Below the pieces are notes generated by a model that had not been told where the DNA came from, made no database searches, and was given only the letters and a program-made list of their open reading frames with translations. 64,000 bases of DNA, taken from RGIG5612 sp963589005. GTDB lineage: Bacteria > Bacillota > Clostridia > Lachnospirales > Lachnospiraceae. Positions 43,580 to 52,911 of this stretch are shown one piece after another. The number at the start of each line of letters is the position of its first letter. Position 1 is the first letter of the stretch. The DNA is taken from NCBI GenBank assembly GCA_963589005.1, contig CAVAJR010000005.1, positions 1 through 64,000 of the forward strand, written 5' to 3'. A program made the translations under genes and the position numbers.

Positions 43580-44335
43580 CTAGATATAGACGTCTACATT
43601 GACTTTATGTCGTCCTTTACCAGTCATGCCATCCATTCCGACATAAATAAATTTACCGAAGCCCCTTACAGAGATTCGTGAATCAGGTTTGGGAAAATAG
43701 CTGGTATTCTCGCATTGAAGTCCGTTTACGAAGACCTTCTTGCCCTTGAATAACTCCTGTGCCTGGTTTCGTGACAGGTTATACAGCTTAGAGATAACCG
43801 CATCAAGCCGCTCAGAGGGAATGATCAGCTGTCGTCTGTCAAGGCGTGGGGTGATAGTCTCCGGCAGAGAATCTGCAATAGCGGCTTTAACAGATGTATG
43901 GCGTATCTGAACTAAATTTTCCTTAATGTAATCGGCAATATGGTTGATGCAGAAAATGTATGCTGTCTTATCTGAAATAATGATGTCCCCAAGGAGTTCC
44001 CTCTCGATTCCAAGGTTCATGAGTGCACCGAGATAATCCCTGTGGTTTAAATCTTCACCGAATTTTTTTATTAATGGCTGCACAATAAGGCAGGAAATCG
44101 GAAAGGGCTGATCATATCCCAGATCCGATTCCCTGCCAAATCTTACAACACAGCGTTCGGATGATTCAATGCCGCCGGATATCATGATTCCGGCATAATT
44201 TAATTCCTTCTCGATACTCATAAATTCTGCAAGTTCTGACTCTGAGAGAAAGTTAGAAAACGTATACATATTATTGCTATATGATCTTTCTGCAAGGTCT
44301 CGCAGATGATTCAGGAGTATGTCGGTATTGTTCAT
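43580..44335 (-). CDS. ylmH: YlmH-type S4 domain RNA-binding protein
   Basis: The product has 251 residues. An N-terminal region with FLSESELAEFMSIEKEL and the RDYLGALMNLGIERELLGDI motif marks the YlmH family. A C-terminal S4 domain follows (ERLDAVISKLYNLSRNQAQELFKGKKVFVNG). YlmH is usually encoded in the division-site cluster after sepF/ylmG; here it is beside proC, which often flanks that cluster. The family has been linked to ribosome-associated quality control. The ribosome site is weak. No terminator of its own is evident in the convergent gap with comF. Confidence 0.88.
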   Translation of the reverse strand: MNNTDILLNHLRDLAERSYSNNMYTFSNFLSESELAEFMSIEKELNYAGIMISGGIESSERCVVRFGRESDLGYDQPFPISCLIVQPLIKKFGEDLNHRDYLGALMNLGIERELLGDIIISDKTAYIFCINHIADYIKENLVQIRHTSVKAAIADSLPETITPRLDRRQLIIPSERLDAVISKLYNLSRNQAQELFKGKKVFVNGLQCENTSYFPKPDSRISVRGFGKFIYVGMDGMTGKGRHKVNVDVYI

Positions 44336-44404
44336 AATCTAAAATCTTTTCGTAATAACTGGAATTTATTCGGGTTAAATACTGAAGCTTGACGGAAAAA
44401 GGTC

Positions 44405-44445
44405 AGCCGCATTTTCTGTAGGACATTTCCCTAGAAAATGTGGCT
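44405..44445 (-). terminator. Terminator between proC and ylmH
   Basis: On the minus strand AGCCACATTTTC and GAAAATGCGGCT form a 12-bp stem with an inner TAGG/CCTA extension, followed by GACCTTTTTCC. It probably separates proC from ylmH. Confidence 0.7.
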
Positions 44446-44496
44446 GTGTCCGCTGTCCTTACTATGATGACAAAGGCATGCTGTCTGTGGCGATGG

Positions 44497-45312
44497 TTAT
44501 TTGCCGAGTTTACAATTCTTCTCAGTGGATTTAACTATTGACTGAGCAGCCGCATACCTGAAACCATTGGCTTCAAGCGCAGACACGCCGGCTATTGTAG
44601 ATCCGCCAGGGGAACATACTTCATCCTTTAGCTGTTCCGGATGCTTGCCAGATTCGAGAACCATAGCAGCAGATCCCATGACTGTCTGAGCGGCAAGTTT
44701 GATTGCGAGATTACGCGGAACACCTACCTCGACAGCCCCGTCGGCCAGTGCCTCAATGAACATATATACATAAGCTGGAGCACAGCCGCTGATGCTGGAT
44801 GTAATGTCGAATTTAGCCTCGGAGATGTGTTCAAAATTTCCGGCATGAGACATGATCTGAAGAAATTCCTGAATGGTGTCTTCTGAGATATCGTCTGCGT
44901 ACGTGTACAGAGTAGTGCCGTTGCCGATGGCAACGGGAGTATTAGGCATAAGCCTTATGACAGGATAAGTATTTGCAATGCTCTGGCTGACTGTTTCAAT
45001 TGTAACACCGGCTGCTATTGTAACAACAACATGACGTATGCCGTTTGACTTATGTTCAGCCAGAAGGGGCGCGATGGAAGCTGCTGTGCTTCTGATCACA
45101 TTCGGCTTTACAGCCAGTACAATATATTCAGACTCGCAGGCGACCTGGGCCTCACTTTCTGCAATGACGCATCCGCTATCATGAACGAGCTTATCCATCT
45201 TGCTCTGATTGTGATCAAATATAAGTATATTACTGCCGCCTATTTCCCTGGATGCAGCCATTACCAGGGCTGAGCCCATATTGCCTGCTCCTATAAATCC
45301 TATTTTATACAT
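44497..45312 (-). CDS. proC: Pyrroline-5-carboxylate reductase
   Basis: The product has 271 residues. GFIGAGNMGSALVMAA is the nucleotide-binding motif, RLMPNTPVAIGNGTTLY the substrate region, and SGCAPAYVYMFIEALADGAVEVGV with LKDEVCSPGGSTIAGVSALE the C-terminal dimer signature. It makes proline with NAD(P)H. CAGAGG precedes the start. It is divergent from the str operon across a 301-base gap. Confidence 0.95.
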   Translation of the reverse strand: MYKIGFIGAGNMGSALVMAASREIGGSNILIFDHNQSKMDKLVHDSGCVIAESEAQVACESEYIVLAVKPNVIRSTAASIAPLLAEHKSNGIRHVVVTIAAGVTIETVSQSIANTYPVIRLMPNTPVAIGNGTTLYTYADDISEDTIQEFLQIMSHAGNFEHISEAKFDITSSISGCAPAYVYMFIEALADGAVEVGVPRNLAIKLAAQTVMGSAAMVLESGKHPEQLKDEVCSPGGSTIAGVSALEANGFRYAAAQSIVKSTEKNCKLGK

Positions 45313-45498
45313 AAAAACCTCTGAACTTTCTTTGGCAGATAACTATGCCTGTTTATACAGTCATAGCCATAAACAAAAACCAACTGCTGCGTACCGAGAA
45401 TTCCTGTACGCAGTTACTGCATATTTAAAGAAATAATACTCTAAATGGACGAAGTGTCAATATGCTGCTAACATGCTGCAAATCCCCGGATTTTTCGG

Positions 45499-45528
45499 TT
45501 GACACGGTAAGCGGTGCTGCAGTATAAT
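45499..45528 (+). promoter_or_regulatory. Strong promoter of the str operon
   Basis: TTGACA (45499-45504), an 18-base spacer and TATAAT (45523-45528) give full consensus hexamers about 85 bases before rpsL. Confidence 0.85.
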
Positions 45529-45613
45529 GCTCAAGCACGCGATTTTGGGTGCCAATTTTTTGTGCCTAACTTAAGCGTGACATTTGTATAACTTTCAAGG
45601 AAAGGAGAATAAT

Positions 45614-46036
45614 ATGCCAACATTTAACCAGTTAGTTAGAAAAGGCAGACAGACAGCAGTTAAGAAGTCTACAGCTCCTGCTCTTCAGAAGAGCTTCAAC
45701 TCTCTTCGCAAGAAGACAAATGATACACCTTCACCACAGAAGCGTGGCGTTTGTACAGCAGTTAAGACAGCTACACCTAAGAAGCCTAATTCAGCTCTTA
45801 GAAAGATTGCCAGAGTTCGTCTGTCAAATGGTATCGAAGTAACAAGCTACATTCCGGGTGAAGGACACAACCTTCAGGAGCATAGCGTCGTTCTGGTTCG
45901 TGGCGGAAGAGTAAAAGACCTTCCTGGTACAAGATACCACGTAATCAGAGGTACATTAGATACCGCAGGTGTTGCTAATCGTATGCAGGCTCGCAGCAAG
46001 TATGGCGCTAAGAAGCCTAAGGCTAAGAAGAAATAA
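45614..46036 (+). CDS. rpsL: Ribosomal protein S12
   Basis: ATG 45614 follows AAAGGAG, giving 140 residues. MPTFNQLVRKGR, TPKKPNSALRKIARVRL and the PGEGHNLQEHSVVLVRGGRVKDLPG loop are uS12 signatures. The lysine in TPKKPNSA is the wild-type, streptomycin-sensitive form. It is the first gene of the str operon under a consensus promoter. The 201-base gap to rpsG holds a GC-rich hairpin (GGGACGGGAC/GGTCCCGCCC, 46121-46149) that may be an intercistronic control or processing site. Confidence 0.98.
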   Translation: MPTFNQLVRKGRQTAVKKSTAPALQKSFNSLRKKTNDTPSPQKRGVCTAVKTATPKKPNSALRKIARVRLSNGIEVTSYIPGEGHNLQEHSVVLVRGGRVKDLPGTRYHVIRGTLDTAGVANRMQARSKYGAKKPKAKKK

Positions 46037-46237
46037 CACCAAAAACTTACAATTGAAGATGGTTGCTGGAACATATTATTCCAATAAATAAATCTGCAGG
46101 CTTTCTGAAATGTCTGCAGAGGGACGGGACTTTATCTATGGTCCCGCCCACATCTGTTTAGAATCTGATTTATGTCCGGCACCGACACAAAAAGTGAGTA
46201 CCTATGAATTAATTTTTTAGTTAAGGAGGGAAGAAAC

Positions 46238-46708
46238 GTGCCACGTAAAGGACATACCCCAAAAAGAGACGTATTGGCGGATCCGCTGTACGGCAGCAAA
46301 GTTGTAACAAAGCTTATCAATCAGGTTATGCTTGATGGTAAGAAGGGCGTAGCACAGAAGATAGTTTACGGTGCGTTTGCAAGAGTTGAAGAGAAGACCG
46401 GTAAGCCGGCTCTCGAAACATTCGAACAGGCGCTTAATAATGTTATGCCTCAGTTAGAAGTAAAGGCAAGGAGAATCGGTGGTGCTACATATCAGGTACC
46501 TATGGAAGTAAGACCTGAAAGACGTCAGGCTCTCGGTCTTCGTTGGCTTACTACTTTCTCACGCGCAAGATCTGAGAAGACTATGGAAGAAAGACTTGCT
46601 AACGAGATCATGGATGCAGCTAATGAAACAGGCTCATCAGTTAAGAGAAAAGAAGACATGCATAGAATGGCAGAGGCTAATAAGGCATTTGCTCATTATA
46701 GGTTTTAA
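46238..46708 (+). CDS. rpsG: Ribosomal protein S7
   Basis: GTG start at 46238 behind AAGGAGGG, giving 156 residues, the family norm. VPRKGHTPKRDVLADPLYGS, then VTKLINQVMLDGKKGVAQ, and YQVPMEVRPERRQALGLRWL identify uS7. It nucleates assembly of the 30S head. fusA follows after 12 bases. Confidence 0.98.
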   Translation: MPRKGHTPKRDVLADPLYGSKVVTKLINQVMLDGKKGVAQKIVYGAFARVEEKTGKPALETFEQALNNVMPQLEVKARRIGGATYQVPMEVRPERRQALGLRWLTTFSRARSEKTMEERLANEIMDAANETGSSVKRKEDMHRMAEANKAFAHYRF

Positions 46709-46720
46709 TTAGGAGGAAAA

Positions 46721-48835
46721 ATGGCAGGAAGAGAATATCCACTGGAACGCACCAGGAATATTGGTATCATGGCTCATATCGATGCCGGCAAGACCACACT
46801 TACTGAACGTATCCTTTATTATACCGGTGTAAATTACAAGATTGGTGATACTCATGAAGGTACTGCTACCATGGACTGGATGGCTCAGGAGCAGGAGAGA
46901 GGTATCACGATCACTTCCGCAGCTACAACATGCCATTGGACCTTGCAGAAGGAAAACAAGAAGATGCCTGGAGCATTGGAACACCGTATCAACATCATTG
47001 ATACACCGGGACACGTTGACTTTACAGTAGAAGTTGAGCGTTCACTGCGTGTACTCGATGGCGCTGTAGGTGTATTCTGCGCTAAGGGCGGTGTTGAGCC
47101 ACAGTCTGAAAACGTATGGAGACAGGCTGACAAATATAACGTACCTCGTATGGCATTCATCAACAAGATGGATATCATGGGTGCCAATTTCTACAATGCA
47201 GTAAGCATGATCAAGAGCCGTCTGGGCAAGAATGCTATTCCTATCCAGCTTCCTATCGGAGCTGAGGATTCATTTGTCGGAATCGTAGATCTTTTTGAGA
47301 TGCAGGCTTACATCTACAATGATGATAAGGGCGAGGATATCTCAATTGTTCCTATTCCGGAAGATATGAAGGATCAGTCAGAGATCTATCATGATGATAT
47401 GATCGAGAAGATCTGTGAGTTAGATGACGATCTTACAATGGCATATCTCGAAGGCGAAGAGATCACAACAGAGCAGCTTAAGGCAGCTCTCAGAAAGGGC
47501 ACATGTGAGGGCAAGGCAGTTCCGGTATGCTGCGGTACTGCTTACAGAAATAAAGGCGTTCAGAAACTTCTGGATGCAGTCGTTGAATTTATGCCGTCAC
47601 CGCTTGATATCCCTGATATCGAGGGCGTTGATCTGGAAGGCAATCCGACAACACGTCCGTCATCTGATGATGAACCATTTGCAGCTCTTGCATTCAAGAT
47701 TATGACAGACCCATTCGTTGGACGTCTTGCTTATATCAGAGTTTATTCAGGTACAATGAATTCCGGCTCATATGTGCTTAACGCAACAAAGGGCAAGAAG
47801 GAACGTGCCGGACGTATCGTTCAGATGCATGCTAATAAGCGTCAGGAGATTGATAAGGTTTATTCAGGCGATATCGCTGCAGTAGTTGGATTTAAAGCTA
47901 CTACAACAGGTGATACGATCTGCGACGAGCAGCATCCTGTAATTCTTGAATCTATGGAATTCCCGGAGCCGGTTATTGAGGTTGCTATCGAGCCTAAGAC
48001 CAAAGCAGGTCAGGGCAAGATGGGCGAAGCACTTCAGAAACTTGCTGAAGAAGATCCTACATTCAGAGCATATACAAATGCTGATACCGGTCAGACTATT
48101 ATCGCAGGTATGGGCGAGCTTCACCTTGAGATTATCGTAGACAGACTTCTTCGTGAGTTCAAAGTAGAAGCAAATGTTGGTGCTCCACAGGTTGCATATA
48201 AGGAGACATTTACTAAAGCAGTTGATGTTGACAGCAAATATGCTAAGCAGTCAGGTGGTAAAGGACAGTACGGACATTGTAAAGTTAAGTTCGAACCAAT
48301 GGATCCTAACGGCGAGAAGACCTTCGAGTTCGTTAATGAGGTTACAGGCGGTGCTATTCCTAAGGAATATATCCCGGCTGTTGGCGAAGGTATCGAAGAA
48401 GCAGCTAAGGCCGGTGTCCTTGCAGGATTCCCGGTTCTTGGTGTTAAGGCTACCGTTTGGGACGGATCTTATCATGAAGTCGACTCATCTGAAATGGCAT
48501 TCCACATTGCCGGATCACTGGCATTCAAGGATGCTATGAGCAAGGGTGATCCTGTTCTGCTTGAGCCTATCATGAAGGTTGAAGTTAATACACCTGAAGA
48601 GTACATGGGCGATGTTATCGGCGATATCAACAGCCGCCGCGGACGTATCGAAGGAATGGAAGATATCGGCGGAGCAAGAATGATCAAGGGATTTGTTCCA
48701 TTGTCAGAGATGTTCGGATATGCAACTGACCTTCGTTCTAAGACCCAGGGCCGTGGTAACTACTCAATGTTCTTCGAGAAGTATGAGAAGGTACCTAAGT
48801 CAGTTCAGGACAAGATTATAAATACTAAAAAATAA
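46721..48835 (+). CDS. fusA: Elongation factor G
   Basis: The product has 704 residues, start behind TTAGGAGG. G motifs are AHIDAGKTT, RGITITSAATT, DTPGHVDF, NKMD and CCGTAYRN. The domain IV tip contains SGGKGQYGHCKV and domain V INSRRGRIEGME. It translocates mRNA and tRNA. It provides a useful comparison with the GTPase-nuclease at 10843, which shares the fold but diverges in domains IV-V. Confidence 0.98.
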   Translation: MAGREYPLERTRNIGIMAHIDAGKTTLTERILYYTGVNYKIGDTHEGTATMDWMAQEQERGITITSAATTCHWTLQKENKKMPGALEHRINIIDTPGHVDFTVEVERSLRVLDGAVGVFCAKGGVEPQSENVWRQADKYNVPRMAFINKMDIMGANFYNAVSMIKSRLGKNAIPIQLPIGAEDSFVGIVDLFEMQAYIYNDDKGEDISIVPIPEDMKDQSEIYHDDMIEKICELDDDLTMAYLEGEEITTEQLKAALRKGTCEGKAVPVCCGTAYRNKGVQKLLDAVVEFMPSPLDIPDIEGVDLEGNPTTRPSSDDEPFAALAFKIMTDPFVGRLAYIRVYSGTMNSGSYVLNATKGKKERAGRIVQMHANKRQEIDKVYSGDIAAVVGFKATTTGDTICDEQHPVILESMEFPEPVIEVAIEPKTKAGQGKMGEALQKLAEEDPTFRAYTNADTGQTIIAGMGELHLEIIVDRLLREFKVEANVGAPQVAYKETFTKAVDVDSKYAKQSGGKGQYGHCKVKFEPMDPNGEKTFEFVNEVTGGAIPKEYIPAVGEGIEEAAKAGVLAGFPVLGVKATVWDGSYHEVDSSEMAFHIAGSLAFKDAMSKGDPVLLEPIMKVEVNTPEEYMGDVIGDINSRRGRIEGMEDIGGARMIKGFVPLSEMFGYATDLRSKTQGRGNYSMFFEKYEKVPKSVQDKIINTKK

Positions 48836-48973
48836 TACTAAAGGCTGAATAATGCTTGAAAATAAAGCAGATATTTAATATAATCTGCAATAGCCTTTAT
48901 TAAGAATTGACCCGTTACGGGTTCAAGTAATTGGCCCGTATAGGGTATGAATTTTCAAGGAGGATTTTACAAA
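48836..48973 (+). promoter_or_regulatory. fusA-tuf intercistronic region with hairpins
   Basis: Inverted pairs are AAGGCT/AGCCTT (48840-48898) and GCAGAT/ATCTGC (about 48866-48889). Two adjacent 24-base imperfect repeats start at 48905 and 48929 (AATTG-CCCGT-GGGT), each able to form a small hairpin. They lie just before the tuf ribosome site CAAGGAGG. The region may adjust tuf expression relative to fusA. Confidence 0.45.
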
Positions 48974-50164
48974 ATGGCAAAAGCTAAATTCGAAAGAGGA
49001 AAAGCACATTGTAATATTGGTACCATTGGCCATGTTGACCATGGTAAAACAACTTTAACAGCTGCTATCACAAAGACTCTTCATGACAAATATGGTCTGG
49101 GAGAATTCGTTGATTTCGCTAACATTGACAAGGCTCCAGAAGAGAGAGCACGTGGTATAACGATCTCAACAGCACACGTTGAATATGAGACACCAAATCG
49201 TCACTATGCACACGTTGACTGCCCGGGACATGCTGACTACGTTAAGAACATGATCACTGGTGCTGCTCAGATGGATGGTACAATCCTTGTTGTTGCAGCT
49301 ACTGATGGTGTTATGGCTCAGACAAAGGAGCACGTTCTTCTTTCACGTCAGGTAGGTGTACCTTACATCGTAGTATTCCTGAATAAGTGCGATATGGTTG
49401 ATGACGAGGAACTTCTTGAGCTCGTTGAAATGGACGTTAGAGAACTTCTTGATGAGTACGGATTCCCAGGAGATGATACACCTATCATCCGCGGTTCAGC
49501 TCTTAAGGCTCTTGAAGGAGATCCAGTATGGCAGGAGAAGGTTATCGAGCTTATGCAGGCTGTTGATGACTTTATTCCAGACCCAGTTCGTGATACAGAG
49601 AAGCCATTCCTTATGCCAGTAGAAGACGTATTCACAATCACAGGTCGTGGTACTGTTGCTACAGGACGTATCGAGCGTGGTGTTATCCATATGCAGGATC
49701 CAGTAGAAATCGTTGGTATCAAGGAAGAAAAGATGAGCACTGTTTGTACAGGTATTGAAATGTTCAGAAAGCTTCTTGATGAAGGTCAGGCTGGTGATAA
49801 CGTAGGTCTTCTTCTTCGTGGTGTTGACAGAAAAGACATCGAAAGAGGACAGGTTGTTTGTAAGCCGGGTACAGTAACATGCCATACAAAATTCACAGGT
49901 CAGGTTTACGTACTTACAAAAGAAGAAGGTGGACGTCATACTCCTTTCTTCAACAACTACAGACCACAGTTCTACTTCAGAACAACTGACGTTACAGGTG
50001 TTTGCAACCTTCCTGAAGGAACAGAAATGTGCATGCCTGGTGATAACGTAGAAATCACAGTTGAACTTATTCACCCAATCGCTATGGAGCCAGGTCTTGG
50101 TTTCGCTATCCGTGAAGGTGGACGTACAGTAGGTTCAGGTAAGGTTGCTACAATCATTGAGTAA
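48974..50164 (+). CDS. tuf: Elongation factor Tu
   Basis: ATG 48974 follows CAAGGAGG, giving 396 residues. GHVDHGKTT, RGITISTAHVEYET, DCPGHADY, NKCDMVDD and GSALKALEG are the G motifs. It delivers aminoacyl-tRNA. Codon use is strongly biased. It is the last gene of the str operon, closed by a terminator at 50215. Confidence 0.98.
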   Translation: MAKAKFERGKAHCNIGTIGHVDHGKTTLTAAITKTLHDKYGLGEFVDFANIDKAPEERARGITISTAHVEYETPNRHYAHVDCPGHADYVKNMITGAAQMDGTILVVAATDGVMAQTKEHVLLSRQVGVPYIVVFLNKCDMVDDEELLELVEMDVRELLDEYGFPGDDTPIIRGSALKALEGDPVWQEKVIELMQAVDDFIPDPVRDTEKPFLMPVEDVFTITGRGTVATGRIERGVIHMQDPVEIVGIKEEKMSTVCTGIEMFRKLLDEGQAGDNVGLLLRGVDRKDIERGQVVCKPGTVTCHTKFTGQVYVLTKEEGGRHTPFFNNYRPQFYFRTTDVTGVCNLPEGTEMCMPGDNVEITVELIHPIAMEPGLGFAIREGGRTVGSGKVATIIE

Positions 50165-50214
50165 TCATAAATATTCAGCGAGTGCACAGGCACGAGTTTA
50201 GATGAATTTATTAA

Positions 50215-50243
50215 GGCTCCCGAGTTTTTCTCGGGAGCCTTTT
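50215..50243 (+). terminator. Terminator of the str operon
   Basis: GGCTCCCGAG, TTTTT and CTCGGGAGCC form a perfect 10-bp stem followed by TTTTG. It is 50 bases after the tuf stop. The rest of 50244-50434 has no supported gene. Confidence 0.92.
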
Positions 50244-50434
50244 GAATGTGTATAAAATGTTATATTGACGGGGCTGCAGGGCAGAACTTTATGTTGAGAA
50301 AAATGCTGCAGGAATATATAATAAGGCCATATATTTTCTGAATAAACCACATTTGAATTGCTGAAAATGAAAATTGCAATGCGGCAGGACTGCGATATCA
50401 AATAAAAATTCCACGTAAGATAAAGGAGATTGGT

Positions 50435-50737
50435 ATGGAAATTAAAAAGGAACTTGAAGGAAACAAACTTACAATTCATCTTACAGGACGTTTGGATACC
50501 ACATCATCACCCCAGTTAGATGATGAACTGGGCAGATGTCTGGATGGCATCACACTTCTTGACATTGACTGCAGTCATCTGGATTATATCTCTTCTGCAG
50601 GTCTCAGGGTACTTCTTTCAACGCACAAAAAAATGCTTACACAGGGCAAAATGATAGTAACAGGTGCTAAGGACAATGAAACTATCATGGAAGTTTTTGA
50701 GATTACCGGATTTAGTGACATTCTTGATATCGAATAA
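50435..50737 (+). CDS. Anti-sigma factor antagonist, STAS domain
   Basis: The product has 100 residues, start behind AAAGGAG. It is a single STAS domain: VKLTIHLTGRLDTTSS-like opening (NKLTIHLTGRLDTTSSPQL), then LDIDCSHLDYISSAGLRVLLSTHKKM with the phosphorylatable serine in ISSAGL. In partner switching such proteins bind an anti-sigma kinase when dephosphorylated. The adjacent gene at 50839 encodes a PP2C phosphatase fused to an RsbW-like ATPase, a natural partner. No sigma factor is encoded here, so the output may be another effector. Confidence 0.92.
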   Translation: MEIKKELEGNKLTIHLTGRLDTTSSPQLDDELGRCLDGITLLDIDCSHLDYISSAGLRVLLSTHKKMLTQGKMIVTGAKDNETIMEVFEITGFSDILDIE

Positions 50738-50838
50738 GGCTGATGACATATTTGATCATAAAGTAAACAGTAGCACTGTGCGAGAGCGGTATCACAGCAT
50801 GTGAACGTTGCGTTAAATATGTGCTGGTAAGGACGATT

Positions 50839-52884
50839 ATGAATAAATTAACATTTGGTCAGAAACTAAAAAAAGGTCTGTTATTTAAAACGATTGGTTC
50901 AAAAATCATCAATTCGTTGCTGCTGGGATTTATTATTCTTACAGCAGCACTTATTATCATATTTTCCAATTTTTCAGTTTCAATGAATGAAGAGCTCGTC
51001 TTAGAAAAACTCCAAACAGATATTAATTATCTGCAGGATGTGCTGAGCAATTTCCGGAATGCTGAATGGGATATCAAGGATGGAACATTATATTGCGGTG
51101 ATGTACCGGTAGGTGACGCGACTGAAGAAAATGCTAATCTAGAGCCATTTTATACAGCGGAAGAAAAAACTGGTACATTTGTATACACGTTCATGAGATG
51201 TTCGGATGAAGGTCTTGAGTGGACAGGTGATAACTCGACCGGATATATGCAGGGACATTATATCAGAGTTGCAGGAACTACTAAGGGCACAAACGGCGAA
51301 TCTATAATCGGAACATATATTGATAAAAAGGTAGCGGATGTTCTTGATGAAGAAGGTAAATATTATGGTGAAGCCAATGTAACCGGCGGCAAGATTTACT
51401 GTTATTACAAAACGCTGCAAAATGCAGAGGGCGAGACAGTCGGAGCTATAGTTGTAGGACGAAGTATGACCGAAATTATAGAGACGGCATCAAGAGCGAC
51501 TGTGCGTATAATGATCCTGATAATTGCTGTCTTGATCTTTGTATGTGTATTGATTGCATTTGCATTGTCTACATGGACAAAAGCAGTTAAAAAGGTTGAA
51601 AATTATCTGAACAGAATTAAAAATGGCGAGCTTCCTGATGACAAACTTGAATTAAATACCAGGGATGAGATCACCCAGGTGGCCAATTGCGTCAATGATA
51701 TGGTAAGAGCGCTTAAGGATCGTGAGAGAATCGGAAGTGAATTGTCTGTAGCTGCAGATATTCAGGCTAATCTGCTGCCTAAGACATTTCCTGCATATCC
51801 GCATAGGAATGATTTCGACCTTTTTGCCAGCATGGATCCGGCCAAGGAAGTGGGAGGAGATTTCTATGACTTCTTCATGGTTGATGCGGATCATATTGCA
51901 CTGGTTATTGCTGATGTGTCCGGTAAGGGCGTTCCGGCGGCACTTTTTATGGTAACAACGCGGACTCTTATCAAGGATCATTGTATGGCAGGTTTGAGTG
52001 CAGGTGATATACTCTCACAGGCTAACTCACTTCTGTGTGAGGGCAATGCCATAGGAATGTTTGTAACTGGCTGGCTGGGAATTGTCGAACTGAGTACAGG
52101 TAAGGTGGATTTTGCAAATGCAGGACATAATCCGCCGGCGATTTGTCATGACGGGGAATTCACATATCTTAAGAGCAAGCATGGATTTGTATTGGCTGGT
52201 ATGGAAGGACTTAAATATCAGAGTCAGGATTTTCAGTTAGAACCAGGGGATATCATCTTCCTGTATACAGATGGCATAACAGAGAGTACAAATACTCAAA
52301 ATGAAATGTATGGAGAAAGAAGACTCATAGATTTCTTAAATGGTCACCATAACATGAGTATGGAGGCATTGTGCACAGCAGTTAAGGAAGATACTGACAA
52401 ATTCAAGGGTGATGCGGAACAGTTCGATGATATCACTATGATAGGATTCAAATATAACGGAGGCAAGTTAGGGCACTTCGACCTGAAGGTGGAAGCGATA
52501 ACAGACAATATTCCGGTTATCGTTGATTTCGTTAATGACAAGTTGGAGAAAATGAATTGCACGACGAAGGCCATGGCGCAGATTGATGTTGCAATTGATG
52601 AGATCGCCAGCAACATTGCTTATTATGCATATAAGGACAGCATCGGGTTCATGTTTGTTGTCATCGAGGAATTAGATGAAGAAGGCAATGTAATGATAAG
52701 ATTTGAAGACGGCGGCATGCCTTATAATCCTCTTGAAAGGGAAGAACCGGATATTTCTAAGAATTTAGAAGACAGACAAGTGGGAGGACTGGGCATACAC
52801 ATCGTCAAGAAAACCATGGATGATGTAAAATATGTTTACAAGAACGGCAGAAACATATTGGTATTATTTAAGAAAATCAGATAA
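50839..52884 (+). CDS. Membrane sensor PP2C phosphatase fused to RsbW-like HATPase
   Basis: ATG 50839 follows AAGGA, giving 681 residues. TM1 (about 20-42), an outer sensor domain (43-220) with Cache-like features, TM2 (222-245) and HAMP (246-298) lead to a SpoIIE-type PP2C domain (about 300-540; GGDFYDFF and DVSGKGVPAALFM hold metal-site aspartates). The C-terminus (550-681) is a GHKL ATPase like RsbW (DEIASNIAYYA, FEDGGMPYNP, GGLGIHIVKKTMD). It could both dephosphorylate and phosphorylate the STAS protein encoded upstream, so one protein combines both arms of a partner switch. The sensed signal is unknown. Confidence 0.9.
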   Translation: MNKLTFGQKLKKGLLFKTIGSKIINSLLLGFIILTAALIIIFSNFSVSMNEELVLEKLQTDINYLQDVLSNFRNAEWDIKDGTLYCGDVPVGDATEENANLEPFYTAEEKTGTFVYTFMRCSDEGLEWTGDNSTGYMQGHYIRVAGTTKGTNGESIIGTYIDKKVADVLDEEGKYYGEANVTGGKIYCYYKTLQNAEGETVGAIVVGRSMTEIIETASRATVRIMILIIAVLIFVCVLIAFALSTWTKAVKKVENYLNRIKNGELPDDKLELNTRDEITQVANCVNDMVRALKDRERIGSELSVAADIQANLLPKTFPAYPHRNDFDLFASMDPAKEVGGDFYDFFMVDADHIALVIADVSGKGVPAALFMVTTRTLIKDHCMAGLSAGDILSQANSLLCEGNAIGMFVTGWLGIVELSTGKVDFANAGHNPPAICHDGEFTYLKSKHGFVLAGMEGLKYQSQDFQLEPGDIIFLYTDGITESTNTQNEMYGERRLIDFLNGHHNMSMEALCTAVKEDTDKFKGDAEQFDDITMIGFKYNGGKLGHFDLKVEAITDNIPVIVDFVNDKLEKMNCTTKAMAQIDVAIDEIASNIAYYAYKDSIGFMFVVIEELDEEGNVMIRFEDGGMPYNPLEREEPDISKNLEDRQVGGLGIHIVKKTMDDVKYVYKNGRNILVLFKKIR

Positions 52885-52911
52885 AGCAATGCAGACTGAA
52901 AAGAGGGGCTT

